Assembly: GCA_033816765.1 (NCBI GenBank)
Contig: CM066289.1
Coordinates: forward strand, 4,402,001 to 4,466,000
Origin: Nothopassalora personata
Lineage: Eukaryota; Ascomycota; Dothideomycetes; Mycosphaerellales; Mycosphaerellaceae
Direction of reading: 5' to 3'
Length of the DNA: 64,000 nucleotides
Made by a program: the position numbers and the translations under genes. The notes below the pieces were generated by a model. That model ran no database searches and was not told the origin of the DNA. It saw only the letters and a list, made by a program, of their open reading frames with translations. Shown here in pieces: positions 11,760 to 21,249 of this stretch (within the stretch, counting starts at the first letter, position 1; every line of letters starts with the position of its first letter).

Positions 11760-12990
11760 GCTATAGAGTCCGAACGCGACGATAGTAGCGCTACGCCTAC
11801 GGCTCCCCTAAGCCCTAGGCCCAAGTAACAAGCGAGGCGTATAGCCTTAGTCGTAAGGAGGGATGCCCTTCGGGTAGAGGTTAAGGAGAAGGAGATATAG
11901 AGGGAGATTAAACAGTTAGAGATCTTACGGGACGTAAGCGTACCGCCGGCGGACCCTTAGGGCGAATCCGGCGGAGAACTATCCCCTACTCCCCCTCCCC
12001 CTCCTCTATCTATAGTAACTAACGATAATATCGTAGCTCGAGGCGCGGTCGTATCGTATACGACACGTTTACGTCTTAAAGAACCTACGCCTTTTAGAGG
12101 GGACTCGATTAAGAAAGTACGGGTATTCCTAAGGGAGCTCTCTCTTATCTTTACCCTCTTAGGCGGTACGTATGCGACGAACGAGTTAAAGGTCCTATAT
12201 AGGGTTATATACCTAAGCGGAGAGGCAAGTAAGCGATAGTACGCTAACTATAGCGTCCTTAACCTTAAAGGGTATATATACTAGGACTTTAAGGAGTTCT
12301 GTCGAGACGTATGCGGTAATCCTATAAACCGCGTGCTTAACGTAATGTTAGAGTATAAGGCGGTAAAATAGAAGGACAACTAGATAGTACGTTAGTTTAC
12401 GACTAAGCTAGATGTTATAGAGGATTAGTTAGGGGACTATACGGAGGCGCAACGCGTACGACATATGCTCGCTAAGCTTACGCCTAGCCTACGGTCCGCA
12501 ATCGTTAAGTTTTATAACATCCTAATAACTAGAGAGGAACTAGTAATCCTAGCTTCGCGTATTAAAAGCACGGAGCGTAGTAGCGGAGGGTACGACCGCG
12601 GGTAGCATAGTCGCCGTAGGCGAGAGACTAAGGGCGACTAAGGGCGAAGCGATCGTAGCTCGAAGTAGTAGAAGCATAGTTAGGCGTCGCGCGACCCGGG
12701 TACGAGTTACTAGCGGGACGCCGGCGGATCGTCTATAACCTTCGATAGGACTAAAGCGGAGTGCTATAGATACTATAAGAAGGGTTACATTAAGACGGAT
12801 TACCCGAATAGGCACCTATAGAAGGACCGTAGCGCGCAAGCGGTTCGTAGGGTAGACGCTACGAAGGCTCTAACTAAGAAGGGCAGCAACTAGGGAAAAG
12901 GTAGAGGACTAGAAGTAGGTCGCTCCTAAGTCCGAGTTTTCCTAAAGTCGACCCCTTAAGGCGAGTAGATATGTATCTATCGTAGCGACT
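11760..12990 (+). pseudogene. gag of family A copy 2
   Basis: RIP-broken gag frame. A CCHC zinc knuckle is recognisable at 12,762-12,803, but its second Cys, His and last Cys positions now read Tyr, as expected when TGC and CAC become TAC. A 5'-proximal acidic/basic region (11,860-11,960) and an Arg-rich stretch (12,640-12,720) precede it. An 80-bp block ending at AGATA(T/C)GT is tandemly duplicated at 12,888-13,070; the same duplication is present in copy 1 at 1,835-2,010. Confidence 0.7.
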
Positions 12991-13195
12991 AGGGAAAAGG
13001 TAGAGGACTATAAGTAGGTCGCTCCTAAGTCCGAGTTTTCCTAAAGTCGACCCCTTAAGGCGAGTAGATACGTGTCTAGCGCGTTACTTACGAGGCGTAG
13101 TCGAGACTCGTAAGGGCTTTCGCGAGGCTACGTTTCTCCTAGATAACTATACGGATCTTAGCCTAGTGTCGTATAAGTATATACTCCGACATTAA

Positions 13196-16100
13196 ATGCA
13201 ACCTATTAATAGGGTAAGGCTACCGAAGTTAGAGTCGTATGCGCATAACCTAGGGTATTGCTACGGCGCCTTTACGGTTCGGCTACGACTCGCTAATAAC
13301 GCGGGAGTAGAGCGCGTAAGTGACGCTATCTACTACGCGGTACCTATAGGTAGGCTATTAGTAATTTTAGGTAGACCCTAGCGGCATCGTAATCGGATAG
13401 TAAAGGCCGATAAGGATAACTAGTAGTACTACGGTGTAGAGACGCCTACGGTTTAGTAGCGTAACGCACGCGAGTTCCTTAAGGATCTCGAGAGCTTAAA
13501 GTAGGTTTATGCGATAAGTGTTCGGGCTATTGCTATAGCAGTACCTAAAGAAGAGGGCCCCTCGTAGCCTATAGAATTTATAGACTTCCGAGATGTATAC
13601 GTACCTAATAAGTAGGCGAAGCGCAAGATGCCCGACGGGGTTAAGCATACGATTAATCTCGTTAAAGGAAAGAAACCCCCTTTTAAGCCGCTATACTACT
13701 AGTCCTTAACTAAGTTAGAGGCCTTAAAGGAGTACCTTACGTAAGCAATAGAGAAGGGGTGGATTAGGCGGTCCGTAAGCGAGGCGGGTGCGCCTATCCT
13801 GTTCGTGCTAAAGAAGAATAGTACTCTTAGGCTCTATGTTAATTATAGAGGCCTAAATAAGATTATAGTAAAGAACCGATACCCCCTACCCCTAATTAGC
13901 GAGACGCTAGATAGGCTATTAGGTTCTAGGTTCTTTACTATAATCGATTTAAAGGACGCCTACTATCGTATCCCTATTAAGCGAGGCGATAAGTAGAAGA
14001 CTACGTTTCGTACGCGATACGGATACTACGAGTACCTAGTAATACCGTTCGGGTTAACTAACGCACCGGTAACCTTTTAAGGGTATATTAATAAGGCGCT
14101 AACCGGCTTAGTTAATAACATTTACGTAGTCTACCTAGATAATATCCTTATCTACAGCGAGACGCGTGAGGCACACGTGCGAGCCGTACGCGCGGTGCTA
14201 GAGAGGCTACGAAAGTTTGCCCTATTCGTAAACCCTAAGAAGTGTTACTTCTTCTAGGAGAGTATATAGTTCCTTAGGTTTGTCGTAAGCGCCGTAGGCG
14301 TGTCGATAGATAGGAGTAGGGTAGCCGCTATCGAGGAATAGCCTACACCTACGACCTTTTATAAGGTCTAGTCCTTCCTTAGGTTTTGCAACTTCTACCG
14401 GCGTTTTATAGAAGGATACTTAAGGGTCTATAAGCCCCTAACGGACCTACTAAAGGGATCTAAGGACGGTAAGAAGCACGGCCCTCTTACGTAGACCTTA
14501 AGCGAAGAGTAGGCGTTTCGACAGCTTAAGGCCGGATTCTTAGGTGTACTAATACTTAGGCACTTCGATCCTGCGCTACGTACGCGAGTCGAGACGGATG
14601 CCTTAGGTTTCGCGATCGTAGGTATTATATCCTAATTGTTTAGTACTAAGTAGCATCCTATCGCGTTCTATTCACGTAAGATAATACTAGCTAAGTATAA
14701 CTACGAGACGCACGATTAGGAGCTACTTATAGTAGTTGAGGCTTTTAAGCATTAGAGGCTATACTTAGAGGGCGCTACGTATACGGTACGAGTACTAGTC
14801 GACTACGCTAACCTATAGGGCTTTATAATAGTAAAGTAGCTAAATAGGCGGTAAGCTCGATAGGCTACGTTCCTACAGTCTTTTCATTTTATAGTAGAGC
14901 ATCGGCCGGGTAAGACTAACCTAGCCGACGCGCCTTCGAGACGTAGTAACTACGTAGCTATAACGTAACAAACTTCGAACTTGCTACCTACCTTATAAAG
15001 TAAGCTGTCTTTCTAGAAGGAGTCTCTAGAAGGGACAAGCGAGCCGACGGTAAAGCGCGTACTTACTACCTACGAGGCGATATAGGGCGATATAGGCGCG
15101 GCGATAGTAGTGCGGAGAGGTAACCTTCCCTATTAAGACAAGCCGTCTTTACTAGTAGTAGTATACGCTACAGTAATATAGGGTTAAGCTTATAGCTCGA
15201 CGGGTAAGTTGATCCTACTCTTAATAAAGATCGCGTAGTAGTAAGACGACTAGTATATCGCATACTTAGCGTAGGCGCTAAGCGCGAGGGATGCTAAGGG
15301 ATAGTATATAAAGGATAACCTTATATACTGCGGAGACGCGATCGTAGTACCTAGGGATCACGCAATTAGGTCGTATCTAATTCGTATATACTACGACGAC
15401 GTCCTCGCGGGTCACTTTAGAAGGACTAAGACTAAAGAGCTATTACGACGTAATTATTAGTAGGACTCACTTAGTACGGACGTGAAACAATACGTCTAAG
15501 CCTATAGAACCTACTAGGGTTCGAAGGCGAGGCGCTATCGACCCTACGGCAAGCTGTAACCGCTTCCTAGACCGGAGCAACCGTAGTAGGAAATTACTAT
15601 AGATTTTATTACGGACCTACCTCTAAGTACGCAAGCCGGTTACGTGTATAATGCGATCCTAGTAATAGTCGATCGCTACTTAAAAATGAGCTTATACATC
15701 CCGACGACGAAGACTTATATAGCCGTAGAGCTTACGAGGCTCCTACGAGACGAAGTCGTACGACACTATAGTATCCCGTTAGGCATAGTAAGCGACCGAG
15801 GTCCGGTCTTTACTAGTTAGTTTTAGAGTAACTTCTACTTCGAGGCGCGTGTAAAGCGTAAGCTATCTACGGCCTTTTACCCTTAGACTAACGGCTAAAC
15901 TAAGAGGGTAAACTAAACCCTCGAACAATACCTTCGTTATTACTACAGTAACAATTAAACTAAGTGGGCTAAGTGGCTTGCAGTTACTAAATTCGTAGCT
16001 AATAATAGTATCCACCTAACACTACGGATAAGTCCGTTCGAAACAGCGTACGGTTAGCGACCTAAGATTACCCCTATACTAACTAGATCTCGAGACGAGA

Positions 16101-16651
16101 CCTAGGGGGGGGAAGTACTAGTAGCGGTAACAGCTACGAGTCGCATACGAAAACTACGCGCTACACTCGAGGAGCGATAGAAGGCTATAGTAGAAAGCTA
16201 GGCTCGCTACTATAATAAGACCTACTAAGCTAAGATCTACCGCGTAGGTAACTTAGTCCTATTATTAACGAAGAACCTTAAGTTAGTAGTACTAAAGAAG
16301 AAGATAGGTCCGAAGTTTATCGGCCTATACCGCATTACGGACGCTATCGGTTCGTAGGCGTACCGCCTAGCGCTACTAGCCGACTTAAGGCTCTATAACG
16401 TCTTCTATATCTCTCTCCTCGAGCCGTATATCGGTAGCGATAAGGATGGACCCGTACCCCCTCTAGCTAATAAGGACGGAGAGTATAAGGTAGAGGCAGT
16501 GCTAGATAGGCGTAAGCGTAAGGGTAAGCTATAGTATCTAGTCTAGCAGAAGGACTAGCTAGAGGAGTATAATAGCTAGGAACCGGCGGAGGGCCTCGCG
16601 AATGCGGATCGTATAGTAGCCGACTATAAGGCGTTAAGGAGAAGTAAATAA
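13196..16651 (+). pseudogene. pol of family A copy 2 (protease, RT, RNase H, integrase, chromodomain)
   Basis: The protease region lies at about 13,196-13,381. RT runs from about 13,760 to 14,330, with VLKKN, RYPLP and FTIIDLKDAYYRI blocks. The catalytic YLDD motif reads YLDN at 14,132-14,143 because GATGAT became GATAAT. RNase H ends near 14,945 with the linker A-D-A-P-S-R-R. Integrase runs from about 15,430 to 16,330 with ITIDFITDLP and VSDRGP(V)FTS blocks. A chromodomain follows at about 16,476-16,640 (EYKVEAVLDRR, then YLV, EEYNS and EP). The chromodomain places it among chromoviruses, which target chromatin marks such as H3K9me. Many TAG stops make it non-coding now. Confidence 0.88.
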
Positions 16652-16979
16652 GACTAGTACTAGAGCATAAACAAAACTTTTCTTAACTATAAACAAAATA
16701 AAAGCTAAAGAGTAGCGCGCCTACTAGGGGCTACGTAGAGTAGTAGTAGGCGAGGAGCCCGCGAGTAGCGTATAAGGCAAGCGCCTTAGTTGTCGTTACG
16801 TAGTAACTTAGGTAAGAATACCTAGTCGGCGGCGGTAGTGTCGATGTTCTACGCCTATAGGAACTAGGACTACGGTTAGTAGGGTATACGTAGGCGAGGA
16901 ACATACGACTTACGGCGCGGCCGAGTTCGAACAGCCTATTAAGGGCGCAGTTCTACTCCTACTAGAGCGCGAGGGCTTC

Positions 16980-17723
16980 GGCGGCGGGGGCGGCGGTAGT
17001 AGTAGCGGCGGCGGCGGAGGTACGTATACGGGTCTCCCCGGCACGCTTATGCTTATAGGCATTGAACTGCCTAATAGCCTATAGGAAGGGTTAGCCGAAG
17101 CATAGGGGACGTACTAGAGCCCTCCCCCGCGAGTAGTAGTCGACTCGCACGAGCGAAGTAGCGACTTACCTCCTTAATATTGTTGCCTAGCTAGGCACAT
17201 AGGCGGATCTACTCTACTAGCTCCTACTACTAGAGGTCTATAGGCGCCTAGCCTATTATAGCCGTAAGGAAGTCGCGCTAGGACCGCGCGGCGCGTAGGC
17301 GGCTTACTAGCGAGGCGATAGCGTAGCTAGTGTTAGGCACGTATCTGTGTTTACTACGCCTACAGCGGCTACACTTCTTTAGGAGCTCGCCGGTAGTAAT
17401 ACTATTATAGTTATCGGCCTCGTCTAGTAAGTAGTTAGTATACGAATCGTAGGCGACACGCGTAGAGACTTACCCCTAACGAAGTACGGGAGGTACCGTA
17501 TGTACATATTAATTCTCTACGATAGCTTAGTAGCTAGCGAGGGCGTTAGTAGCTACGAGGGTAATGCTAGTCGCTTACGACTACTAGGCGTTCTAGGGGC
17601 GTCGCGTACTAGAGCCGCCTAGCGGCGCTCGTCTTCTACGGCGCTAGTAGTACTATCGCTACTAGTGCTACTAGAGGAGGCGGAGCGGCTAGAGAATAGC
17701 GGCCAGGAGGGCACGGTAGACAT
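16980..17723 (-). pseudogene. antisense accessory frame of family A copy 2
   Basis: Between the chromodomain and the 3' LTR, the minus strand reads from an ATG at 17,723. A Ser/Thr-rich head is followed, after an apparent frame change near 17,560, by a coherent frame. That frame contains GELLKKCSRCRRSKHR (C-x2-C, about 17,390-17,350), then an Arg/Leu/Gln-rich helical stretch and a low-complexity Arg/Tyr tail. Stops are TAG/TAA only. No long gag-pol-strand frame exists here. Its position and C-x2-C head parallel the antisense frames of families B and C. Function unknown. Confidence 0.45.
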
Positions 17724-18024
17724 AATAATAATAATGATACTAGCGAGGCGCTTACGATAATAGTGCGGTGCGGGTACGTAGTAGTAGTATAGCGAAGGTA
17801 ATAAGCTAGGGAGCGTGCTAAGAAAGGGCTAGGTTAGGCTAGAGTTTTATACCCCTAACTAGCTACGTCGGCATAGTAACTAAGCCTCACTTACCTATAC
17901 CTACATAACGACACGCACGTAACCCGTATATAGGCCGCATAGCAACTATAGTTCTAGAAGTACATAGGAGCCTCTACGTAGTAACTAGCGAGCTAAGGAC
18001 AGCTCGCACGGGAGGGGAGGCAAT

Positions 18025-18221
18025 TGTAAGGGGCAGCCTAGTAGCTAACCCCTACATGTAGCCTTATATATAACATACGGTCGCGACCGGCTACTAAGCC
18101 GCACGTAACACGCATAAGTACACCTTACGACGCGCGATGCGTCTTAAACAAAAGGCAAGAATTAGTTTATCTACGACTAGTAGGTCGTGGGCGTGCTATA
18201 TATTACGACATCCCCTTAATA
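18025..18221 (+). repeat. 3' LTR of family A copy 2 (197 bp)
   Basis: Begins TGTAAGGGGCAGCC and ends CCCCTTAATA, followed directly by the second copy of the CCGTC duplication. It differs from the 5' LTR almost only by transitions at CA/TG sites. Confidence 0.92.
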
Positions 18222-18457
18222 CCGTCGCTAAGGAGTTAGAGGAACTCGAGGAGGAAGAGGCGCGCGAGGAGCTAGCGTCTCTTAAGCGGGCGTCGGGGGT
18301 AGAGGCGTCGCCTTCGCTAGTTTCTTTCTCGGATATCCTAGAGATGCCCGTAAATAACTAGGCAGCGCTTTCTAGAGCGGAGTCTTAGGGCGAATCCCTA
18401 GGGGCAGAGACTTATTAGGGTACTTATTTATAAGTTATGTCCCTATTCTCATTAATC

Positions 18458-18531
18458 GGCTAGGTAGCTTAGTAGTAGAGCGTAAGCTATCTATACTCTT
18501 AAGGTCGTAGGTTCGATTCCTACCCTAGTCG
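18458..18531 (+). tRNA. tRNA-like sequence, degenerate anticodon arm
   Basis: 74 nt with a 7-bp acceptor stem (GGCTAGG with CCTAGTC, one GU pair), a D-arm (GCTT with GAGC), a variable loop AGGTC and a perfect T-arm (GTAGG TTCGATT CCTAC, a good B box). The anticodon arm has only four clean pairs (TAAG/CTTA) and an enlarged loop, so no anticodon can be assigned safely. CTCTTAAGGTC resembles a tRNA-Lys(CUU) with material missing. It lies inside family B between the chromodomain and the antisense frame. It is probably a tRNA pseudogene or a tRNA-derived piece carried by the element. Confidence 0.5.
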
Positions 18532-18581
18532 CTCGTCGGCCGAGAGATCGATTATCGTTAGTCGTATCGGCGGACCCGTTT

Positions 18582-20524
18582 TTAGTATTGTCGAATCTTT
18601 TGCTAACAGTTTTGTAGGTTTTGTTTTAGTTCCTAGGTATTTTCTAATTTATCGTATCCTTTCCACTTAATAAGGTATCGCTAACCTTTCTTATCTAGGA
18701 TTTTTTCGACTTTAAATTCGTTTTCTACTTCTAGTTCGAAATAGAAGCTCTCCTAGTAGGGTGTTTCGGCGTCTACGGGTTCTAACTTAGAGATGTGGAA
18801 GACTAGGTAGATTTTTGCGTTAGGTAGCAGTCGTAGACGGTAGTTAACTAGTCCTATAACTTTATCGATGAAAAATAGTCCGACCTTAACGTAATCTAGT
18901 TTCTTAGTCTATCTTCTTATTCTTAAGTTTTTTGTAAGGAGATAGACCTTATCCCCCTCTTTTAGTAGAGGTACTATTTTTCTTATGTCCTACCGTTATT
19001 AAGACAGTTTCTATTATGCATCTTCGATCGCCTTGCGTGTTTCTTTATGCACTTCCTTAAGAGTATCCGTCGTTACGATTGCTCTTTCGGCTTATAGGTA
19101 AGATCCCGGTATTCTAAATAGGTTAGGATCTTTACTAAAGTTTACATAGAATGGCGTCGTTAAAGTTGTCTCCGATTTGTAGTTGTTTAGTGCAATCTAC
19201 GCTATTAGCAGTAATAAAACCTAGTTGTCTTATGTATAATTGATGTAGTGTCGTAGGTATTGTTCTAGCGTTTAATTTATCCTTTCGGTTTATCTATCTA
19301 TTTCTAGATAATATACTATTAATAGCTTATGTTTAATTCCGATCGTTCCTATAAGTGTCTTCTAGTAATTTAATGTAAATAGCTTATCTCTATCCGTTAT
19401 AAATGCTTAAGGGAATCCGTAGTATCGGATAAGTCTATCTAGTACGAGGTATCCGAGCTACTCTACATTATATGTCTCTAATGCAGGAATGAAGTATACG
19501 TATTTCGTAAGTCTATTAACTATAACTAGTATTATGTCGTATAGTTGTTTCGTAACTTAATCTCTTAATGGTAGGAGTTTCGTAATAAAGTCTATTATAA
19601 CTTCGTCCTATGGTTTTACTAGTAGTGTCCTAAACTGTAGGTAACCGTATTTTGCATGTCTCGTAGCCTTATTTCGTTAGTAGTATACGCATTGTTTAAT
19701 GTAGCGTAACACCTTAAGTCTTATCTATAGTAATAAGAAACTGCGTTATATTAGGTCTATTGTCTTCGAAGTTCTAGGGTATCTATAAGTTAGTCCGTCG
19801 TAATGTTGTCGTATACATTCTTCTTCTCGATCCTTTAGTACCTAGTATTTTCCTTACGATATAGGGAATTGTTCGTCCTTATCGCCTAATATCTATACGA
19901 TGTTATTAAATTCTCTTATGTTAGCGCTAAGACTTCCGTCGGGGTTCGTTTTTAGTACTTTATGTTACACTAGTTCTTTTCCTTCTATGTAGTCGCTTCT
20001 TCGGCTCAGCGCGTCGGCGCGGCCATTCTCTCGTCCTAGAGTATATTTAATTTCGAACTTATACTATCCTAGTAGCTCCGACTAGCGGGCTTGCCTCCGG
20101 GTAAGTTCTTTTGTCGTCGTAAAGTACGTAAGATTCTTATAGTTAGAAAGAATCGTTAACTTCGGTAGGCCCTCGACATATACTCTCTAATGTTGTATAG
20201 TAGTAACAATGGCTAGAAGCTCTTTATTATAGATGTCGTAGTTCTGTTCCGCTATAGTTATTTTCCGGGAGTAATAGGCTACTAGGTGTCTCTACCCGTC
20301 GTATGTCTATGTTAGACACGCGCCTATTGCTATATTAGACGTATCGGTCTCGATGTAGACTTCCTTACTACTATCGAATAGTCGAAGCGTAGGGGCTAAA
20401 GCGTATTATTCCTTAAGTTTCTTAAATGCTTTAATCTATTCCTTTCCCCATTTCTAGGTAACGTCTTTTCTTATAAGCATCGTTATTAGTACTACTGTCT
20501 TTACGTAGTCCTTAATGAATTTCC
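18582..20524 (-). pseudogene. family B pol, 3' half (RNase H, integrase, chromodomain)
   Basis: On the minus strand, the RNase H block from the copia junction at 20,524 includes FDSSKEVYIETD, YYSRKITIAEQNYDIYNKELLAI and the linker ADALSRRSDY near 19,985-20,015. Integrase follows to about 18,800. A chromodomain at 18,745-18,582 reads EFKVEKILDKK, RYLIKWKGYD and ENT*E, with W to stop changes. It joins to the RT segment at 26,139 once copia and one TTTCC are removed. Confidence 0.85.
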
Positions 20525-20771
20525 TATTAAGATGTAGCATCTTAAGGGGAGCTAACAGTTAGGTTGTGATCTAATAGCCTAAGGCATCTACGATAACTTA
20601 GCTTATCGGAAGACACCTTCTCTCCCCTTTAGCTTAGAAAGACATCTAATACAATTAACGCATTAGTTCCTAATATATTGCTACATGCCCTGTGGCTATT
20701 AGCTAGTTAAAGATTAATCTCTTACTCTACTCCGCTACTAACTACGTATCCTATAAGGTCTCAACTTTATA
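20525..20771 (+). repeat. 5' LTR of copia element (247 bp)
   Basis: Begins TATTAAGATGTAGCATC (RIP form of TGTTAAG) and ends AACTTTATA. It differs from the 3' LTR at a few CA/TG positions, for example TTGTGATC here against TTATAATC there. Confidence 0.93.
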
Positions 20772-20786
20772 GGTTATAAGCCCGGG
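20772..20786 (+). promoter_or_regulatory. copia primer-binding site, half-tRNA(iMet) type
   Basis: GGTTATAAGCCCGGG starts at the first base after the LTR. Allowing one RIP change (TG to TA) it is complementary to the anticodon arm of initiator tRNA-Met (loop CUCAUAA), so priming would use a cleaved half tRNA, as known for several copia-class elements. The same motif occurs at 60,956. Confidence 0.7.
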
Positions 20787-21249
20787 TTTATGTAGGAGTA
20801 AGAGCAACCTATATTAGTACAGGTTACTTGTATCCCTTACTATTATAGTAGAAAACATCTAGGAAGCAGAAGTCTACCCCATCTGTCCTATTAAGGAGCT
20901 TAGTTTAATACTAAGTAATAGGTAATCTAGAAAAGGACTCTATACGGCTTACTATAAGCCAATACCTTAAAGACACTCTATAGGCAGAACTGCATCGAGA
21001 TACTATTAAGAAGGACTTTGAGTAAGTTATTTAGAACTCTACTAGGAGAGATAGACCTATGTCCTAGCTCCGAGACTACACCGCTCTTTCTTTACCCTAC
21101 TAAGCAGGCCTTAGTATCTACACCTACGAACCTTACTATTCTACACTAAAAGCCTTAGTAGGACCTAAGCCACGACCTTAAAGCATATACACCTTGTTTT
21201 ATTATATTTAATTTATTATAGATTTACACTAAGAGAAAGGAGAAGAGAA

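Larger units (their letters stand above)
11529..18221 (+). mobile_element. complete-length Ty3/gypsy chromovirus, family A copy 2, RIP-inactivated
   Basis: A 6,693-bp element with 197-bp LTRs at both ends and a 5-bp target-site duplication CCGTC (11,524-11,528 and 18,222-18,226), inserted into the antisense frame of family B. A polypurine tract (GGGAGGGGAGG, 18,010-18,020) precedes the 3' LTR. The internal order is gag, protease, RT, RNase H, integrase, chromodomain, then an antisense frame. CA/TG are almost absent and TAG/TAA interrupt every long frame, so it cannot move on its own. Confidence 0.94.
11181..18433 (+). pseudogene. antisense accessory frame of family B, split by family A insertion
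   Basis: Plus-strand frame from ATG 11,181 to the TAA at 18,431-18,433, interrupted by the family A element (segments 11,181-11,528 and 18,227-18,433; one copy of the TSD removed). It has about 185 codons, with TAG at positions expected to have been Gln or Trp. The head has C-x2-C (from about 11,249), then a Cys-rich stretch ending K-D-C-D. A Lys/Glu/Arg-rich coiled coil follows, joined across the insertion to a Glu-rich run, then a Ser-rich tail. It is antisense to gag-pol, between the chromodomain and the 3' LTR. The zinc-cluster-plus-coiled-coil form suggests DNA or RNA binding, but that is inference. Confidence 0.6.

Noticed and set aside
18137..18361. A 74-codon open frame that looks like a small gene
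   Set aside because: It runs from inside the family A 3' LTR through the target-site duplication into the family B antisense frame; it is an insertion-made chimera, not a gene.
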